NCBI GenBank assembly: GCA_018401175.1 | Contig: JAGYLK010000079.1 | Span: 1-16,058, forward strand | Origin: Candidatus Altimarinota bacterium | Lineage (GTDB): Bacteria; Patescibacteriota; Gracilibacteria; UBA4473 | Direction: 5' to 3' | DNA: 16,058 nt | Shown here: positions 13,578-16,058 of the stretch, one piece after another | Layout of the letters: every line of letters begins with the position of its first letter | Position numbering within the stretch: the stretch's first letter is position 1 | Position numbers and translations under genes: made by a program | Notes under the pieces: generated by a model | Told to the model about the DNA's origin: nothing | Seen by the model: only the letters and a program-made list of their open reading frames with translations | The model's database searches: none

Positions 13578-14195
13578 ATGATGAAACTCGTTAATCGGCT
13601 TCTTATTATCGCAGTGATTGCTTTTGGTACCTGGTTTTTGGTTCAGCATTGGGATTCAGTAGAAGCTCCCGTTGTTGAAGATGAGGGGGGAGAAGTGGTT
13701 TTTGAAGTACCAGAAGGAGAAGAGGAATTGGTGCTTGATTTGGATTCAGATTTATCTTTGGAAGAGCAATTGGATGCATTGCGTACAAAAACAACCCTTA
13801 CTCCTATTGTAGAAGAAAGGAAAGTTGTACCAGCACAACAAGAATCAGACACATTGGAAGAAGAACGCGTAGAGGATGAGACAGTAGTTGAGACAGTAGT
13901 GGAGAATATTTTAGGAAAAAATTCCGAGGTAATTGTTTATTTGTTTGATGGAGGAATAGATATTTCGAATTCTATCATTCCCGAGGGGACGGTTTCCTTT
14001 TTGGTGCGGAATGATGGACGACTATCACATGATTTTTCAATTGAAGGAAAAGAGGATTTCGGACGCATTGTTCCTGGAGAATCAAAAACTTTTGTACTGG
14101 ATTTATCTGCCGGAAAATATAGAATATTTTCTCCACGAGACATTGACCAAAAACTTGATATGAGTGAAAATTTGTTTGTTGAAATCTCAGAATAA
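13578..14195 (+). CDS. membrane-anchored cupredoxin-like protein, copper ligands mostly lost
   Basis: 205 residues. An N-terminal TM anchor (about 5-22, VNRLLIIAVIAFGTWFLV) is followed by a very acidic linker (30-110, many Glu/Asp and Val). A C-terminal domain (about 114-205) has the cupredoxin pattern IIPEGTVSFLVRNDGRLSHDFSI, then IVPGESKTFVLDLSAGKYRIF. In copper-binding relatives four ligands are expected: His, Cys, His and Met. Here His151 (LSHDF) and Met195 are present, but the Cys position reads Ser185 (YRIFSPRD) and the second His is absent (DIDQKLDM). It therefore probably does not form a type 1 copper site. The domain would sit outside the cytoplasmic membrane. Start is ATG 13578 or the adjacent ATG 13581. 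recX follows, possibly overlapping. Confidence 0.75.
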   Translation: MMKLVNRLLIIAVIAFGTWFLVQHWDSVEAPVVEDEGGEVVFEVPEGEEELVLDLDSDLSLEEQLDALRTKTTLTPIVEERKVVPAQQESDTLEEERVEDETVVETVVENILGKNSEVIVYLFDGGIDISNSIIPEGTVSFLVRNDGRLSHDFSIEGKEDFGRIVPGESKTFVLDLSAGKYRIFSPRDIDQKLDMSENLFVEISE

Positions 14196-14730
14196 ACCGC
14201 AAAACAGTTCACAAAAAACTCGTATATTGATGCGGGCAAAAGCGCTTCGTCTCCTTGGGAGACGTGAGTATTCAGTGCAGGAGTTGGAGAAAAAATTAGC
14301 CGAACATTTTCCGGAAGAAGAATTGTTGATAGGAGAAATAATGACAGAGTGTAAGAATAATAATTGGATATCGAATGTTCGATATGCAGAAGAATTTATT
14401 TGTGAAAAAAGTGAGCATGGAGGATGGGGACCAATGAAAATAGCTCAAAAACTAAGAGAAAAAGGAATAGAGAAAAAAATCATCCAGGAATCTTTGGAGA
14501 CCCGTTTTTCTCAAAATCAACAACGTGAACTGGCCCAACGATTAGCAGAAGAAAAGTGGGGATTGTTCTACAAAAAAACTGCTCCCAATAGGAAGGCAGC
14601 AGTACAACGATTTTTAGTATCTCGTGGGTTTTTATTCCCCCTGATACTGGAGGTAACAAAAAATCTTAACTCAAGAGAAAAAGATTTGCCTGAAGATCCA
14701 ACACCATACTCCGAGACAGAAATCCAATAA
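14164..14730 (+). CDS. recX: RecX-family regulatory protein
   Basis: RecX proteins bind RecA filaments and usually restrain recombinase activity. The product, up to 188 residues, carries the tandem three-helix layout: RAKALRLLGRREYSVQELEK, then ECKNNNWISNVRYAEEFICE, GPMKIAQKLREKGIEKKII, ELAQRLAEEKW and RKAAVQRFLVSRGFLF. The start is uncertain. GTG 14164 overlaps the cupredoxin-like gene by 32 bases and gives an N-terminal lead comparable to other RecX proteins. ATG 14230 would start at MRAKALRLL, just at the domain border. Neither has a Shine-Dalgarno sequence. recA is not next to it in this window. The last 65 bases overlap a probable convergent small gene on the minus strand. Confidence 0.85.
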   Translation: MKICLLKSQNKPQNSSQKTRILMRAKALRLLGRREYSVQELEKKLAEHFPEEELLIGEIMTECKNNNWISNVRYAEEFICEKSEHGGWGPMKIAQKLREKGIEKKIIQESLETRFSQNQQRELAQRLAEEKWGLFYKKTAPNRKAAVQRFLVSRGFLFPLILEVTKNLNSREKDLPEDPTPYSETEIQ

Positions 14731-14824
14731 CAGCGCATCCTACAACAAGAACGGCGGAAACAGCACAGTCCAAGGCAATATTTTCAGGGAGTGCAGTAAT
14801 GAAGGCGGTGATGGATTTTTTCAT
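14666..14824 (-). CDS. probable 52-residue small membrane protein
   Basis: From ATG 14824 on the minus strand the product starts MKKSITAFITALPENIALDC, followed by one hydrophobic segment AVSAVLVVGCAVIGFLSRSM and a short tail. The frame is open upstream to an ATG at 14860, but that lies beside the -10 box, so 14824 is preferred. Support comes from a well-formed promoter (14851-14879) at the usual distance for this genome and from the gene-like N-terminus. Against it, the last third lies antisense to recX codons and the protein matches nothing I know. Confidence 0.45.
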   Translation of the reverse strand: MKKSITAFITALPENIALDCAVSAVLVVGCAVIGFLSRSMVLDLQANLFLLS

Positions 14825-14850
14825 CTGAATTGAATTTATTAAATCCAGAA

Positions 14851-14879
14851 ATTGTACCATAAAATTTCAGGAAATTCAA
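14851..14879 (-). promoter_or_regulatory. sigma70-type promoter with extended -10 for the small minus-strand gene
   Basis: On the minus strand TTGAAT (14879-14874), 17-base spacer ending TGG, then TACAAT (14856-14851). The predicted start is near 14844, so the leader to ATG 14824 is about 20 bases. The 14825-14919 stretch holds this promoter and an 8-G run (14900-14907); nothing else was seen. Confidence 0.55.
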
Positions 14880-14919
14880 CTCCGTTTCTTTTCTTTTGAG
14901 GGGGGGGAGAGAAGGGAAA

Positions 14920-16058
14920 TTATATTTTTCGACGTGAGGCAATCACGCCGCTCGCAATTACAAAAATAATGACTCCGAGCAGCGCCAAGGGGAAAATGAG
15001 AGAAGGGGTTTGTGAATTTTCTCCTGTGGCACCAGATTGAGGGAGTTCTGCTTCCGGAGGAATTTCAAGTTCAGGAAGTGGTTCTTCGGGAGGTGTTATG
15101 GTGACTTCTTCAGAAAGAGACATATGAAGTGATGTTTCGATTTCTTGTATGCGACGTTCGAGTTCGACATCTTGGAGATTTCTCAGTTGCGCATCAACCA
15201 TAGCCAATTGGTCAGTGAGATCAGAACGAAGTTTTTCGGTAGTTGCTTTGGGGATAGCGGCTGTAAGTTGAGATTGTCGATCGACAAGTTGTTCTCGTTG
15301 ATCAGCAATAAGAATTTTTCGTTCAATTAAAGTGAGGTATTCTTTGAGTAAAGAAATATCAGTTGGGTCGGTAGTACGTGATAATTGAGAAATGAGTTGC
15401 GTACGTCGTGCCTCAAGAGCTACTTTTTCATCAGTCGTAATGGCACGGTCATTTACGGATATTTGAGACTCGGGGAGATCATTGAGATATTGATTTTGGG
15501 ATTTAATTTCTCCATCGAGAGTAAGTGATTGAATCCCTTCCCATGTCATTCCTTCCGGAAGTTCTCCGTTTGTTTCATTCCAAAAAAGTTCATTTTCATC
15601 GCCAATAAAAGAAGGTTCATCTTGCGAGAAGTCAAATTCATCAGCGAAATGCTTGGGGAGTGGATTTTCATCAAACACGGTATAGACTCCCGTGCGGCGG
15701 AGTATAGCAGAAAATACACGAACCCCCTCGGGACTTGGTTCATCCAGAATTCCTCCTACTGTTGCCCATCCTTCATTGGGACCAATATATTCCCAGAGTT
15801 GTGGTTTTATGACGGTTTCATCTGTAATGGGCAGAATGAGTTTTACCCATGAAGATCGGGTGGTGGTTTCTGGATTTATATATTTTTCGCGAAGTCTATT
15901 CCGTGTGTTTTGAAGATCAAAACGATCAGCAAAAAGAACGGGTTGGCCCAAATTACTGATTAATTCAAAGGAGACAAGTGCCTCCATACGGAGTCGTGGT
16001 TTTTTGTCTGGAAGTTCAATAATGGCTGGGGGGGGGAGATCTTTCTGGAAAGAAAAAA
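14920..16058 (-). CDS. LPQSG-tailed surface protein with coiled coil (5' end beyond window)
   Basis: The frame is open from the stop at 14920 to the window edge. The ATG at 15987 is internal, because 23 further codons upstream read FSFQKDLPPPAIIELPDKKP and then RLR. At least 378 residues are visible. The N-terminal visible part is beta-rich (MEALVSFELISNLGQPVLFA, LWEYIGPNEGWATVGGILDE, AILRRTGVYTVFDE), resembling wall-protein domains in which an Ig-like fold is followed by a HFxxYAV-type strand. The middle is a helical coiled coil (EARRTQLISQLSR, LIERKILIADQREQLVDRQ, RRIQEIETSLHMS). A Pro/Glu linker precedes LPQSG (codons at 15045-15031), a hydrophobic helix and SRRKI. The tail matches that of the FN3 protein at 5031-6269. 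Presumably secreted; the signal peptide would lie off the window. Confidence 0.8.
   Translation of the reverse strand, partial: FSFQKDLPPPAIIELPDKKPRLRMEALVSFELISNLGQPVLFADRFDLQNTRNRLREKYINPETTTRSSWVKLILPITDETVIKPQLWEYIGPNEGWATVGGILDEPSPEGVRVFSAILRRTGVYTVFDENPLPKHFADEFDFSQDEPSFIGDENELFWNETNGELPEGMTWEGIQSLTLDGEIKSQNQYLNDLPESQISVNDRAITTDEKVALEARRTQLISQLSRTTDPTDISLLKEYLTLIERKILIADQREQLVDRQSQLTAAIPKATTEKLRSDLTDQLAMVDAQLRNLQDVELERRIQEIETSLHMSLSEEVTITPPEEPLPELEIPPEAELPQSGATGENSQTPSLIFPLALLGVIIFVIASGVIASRRKI

Noticed and set aside
15985..15987. ATG 15987 as the true start of the right-hand minus-strand gene
   Set aside because: The same frame stays open to the window edge with protein-like sequence upstream, and a secreted LPQSG protein needs a signal peptide, which is not present at this ATG.

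Overview
The window looks like chromosomal DNA of a small-genome bacterium of the Candidate Phyla Radiation (Patescibacteria). Peregrinibacteria is my best guess, with low confidence. The reasons are a moderate-to-low GC content, densely packed genes, a V-type (not F-type) ATPase, large SLH/RlpA/CAP and LPQSG-tailed surface proteins of a kind common in that radiation, and an almost total lack of Shine-Dalgarno sequences in front of start codons. TGA is used as a normal stop (for example after the receiver-like protein, the SLH protein and yebC), so this is standard code 11 and not the UGA-glycine code of Gracilibacteria/Absconditabacteria.

Layout. 1-936 (minus): 5' two thirds of V-type ATPase subunit B, divergent from ssb. 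1138-2513 (plus): ssb, a strong terminator, ndk, and a receiver-like single-domain protein. 2575-6269 (plus): two secreted surface proteins, one with SLH repeats + RlpA-like barrel + CAP domain and one with two FN3 domains, a six-cysteine region and an LPQSG-TM-Arg tail. 6269-6973: an RluF-type pseudouridine synthase overlapping the surface gene by one base. 7061-7630: a RAYT-type HUH transposase with two related palindromes built into its coding sequence. 7698-8435: YebC. 8500-10431: a 643-residue protein I do not recognise, behind a promoter with an inverted repeat. 10444-11373 (minus): a voltage-sensor domain fused to a two-TM bacterial PH domain. 11477-13396 (plus): dnaK under a consensus promoter with a CIRCE (HrcA) operator. 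13578-14730: a membrane-anchored cupredoxin-like protein that has lost copper ligands, then recX. 14666-14824 (minus): a probable 52-residue membrane peptide with its own promoter. 14920-16058 (minus): the C-terminal part of a second LPQSG surface protein, running off the right edge.

How it fits together. Housekeeping functions (SSB, NDK, RluF, YebC, DnaK, RecX, ATPase) are interleaved with cell-surface proteins. Two of the surface proteins carry the same LPQSG-TM-basic tail, implying a common anchoring enzyme encoded elsewhere. Promoters of TTGACA/TATAAT type can be placed in front of most transcription units, and most lie so close to the start codon that the 5' leaders are about 15-35 nt and carry no Shine-Dalgarno sequence. 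No tRNA, rRNA or CRISPR array was seen, and no gene-free stretch exceeds about 200 bases.

The best candidates for something new are the pore-less voltage-sensor/PH fusion, the covarying palindromes inside the RAYT gene, the SLH-RlpA-CAP protein and the 643-residue orphan.
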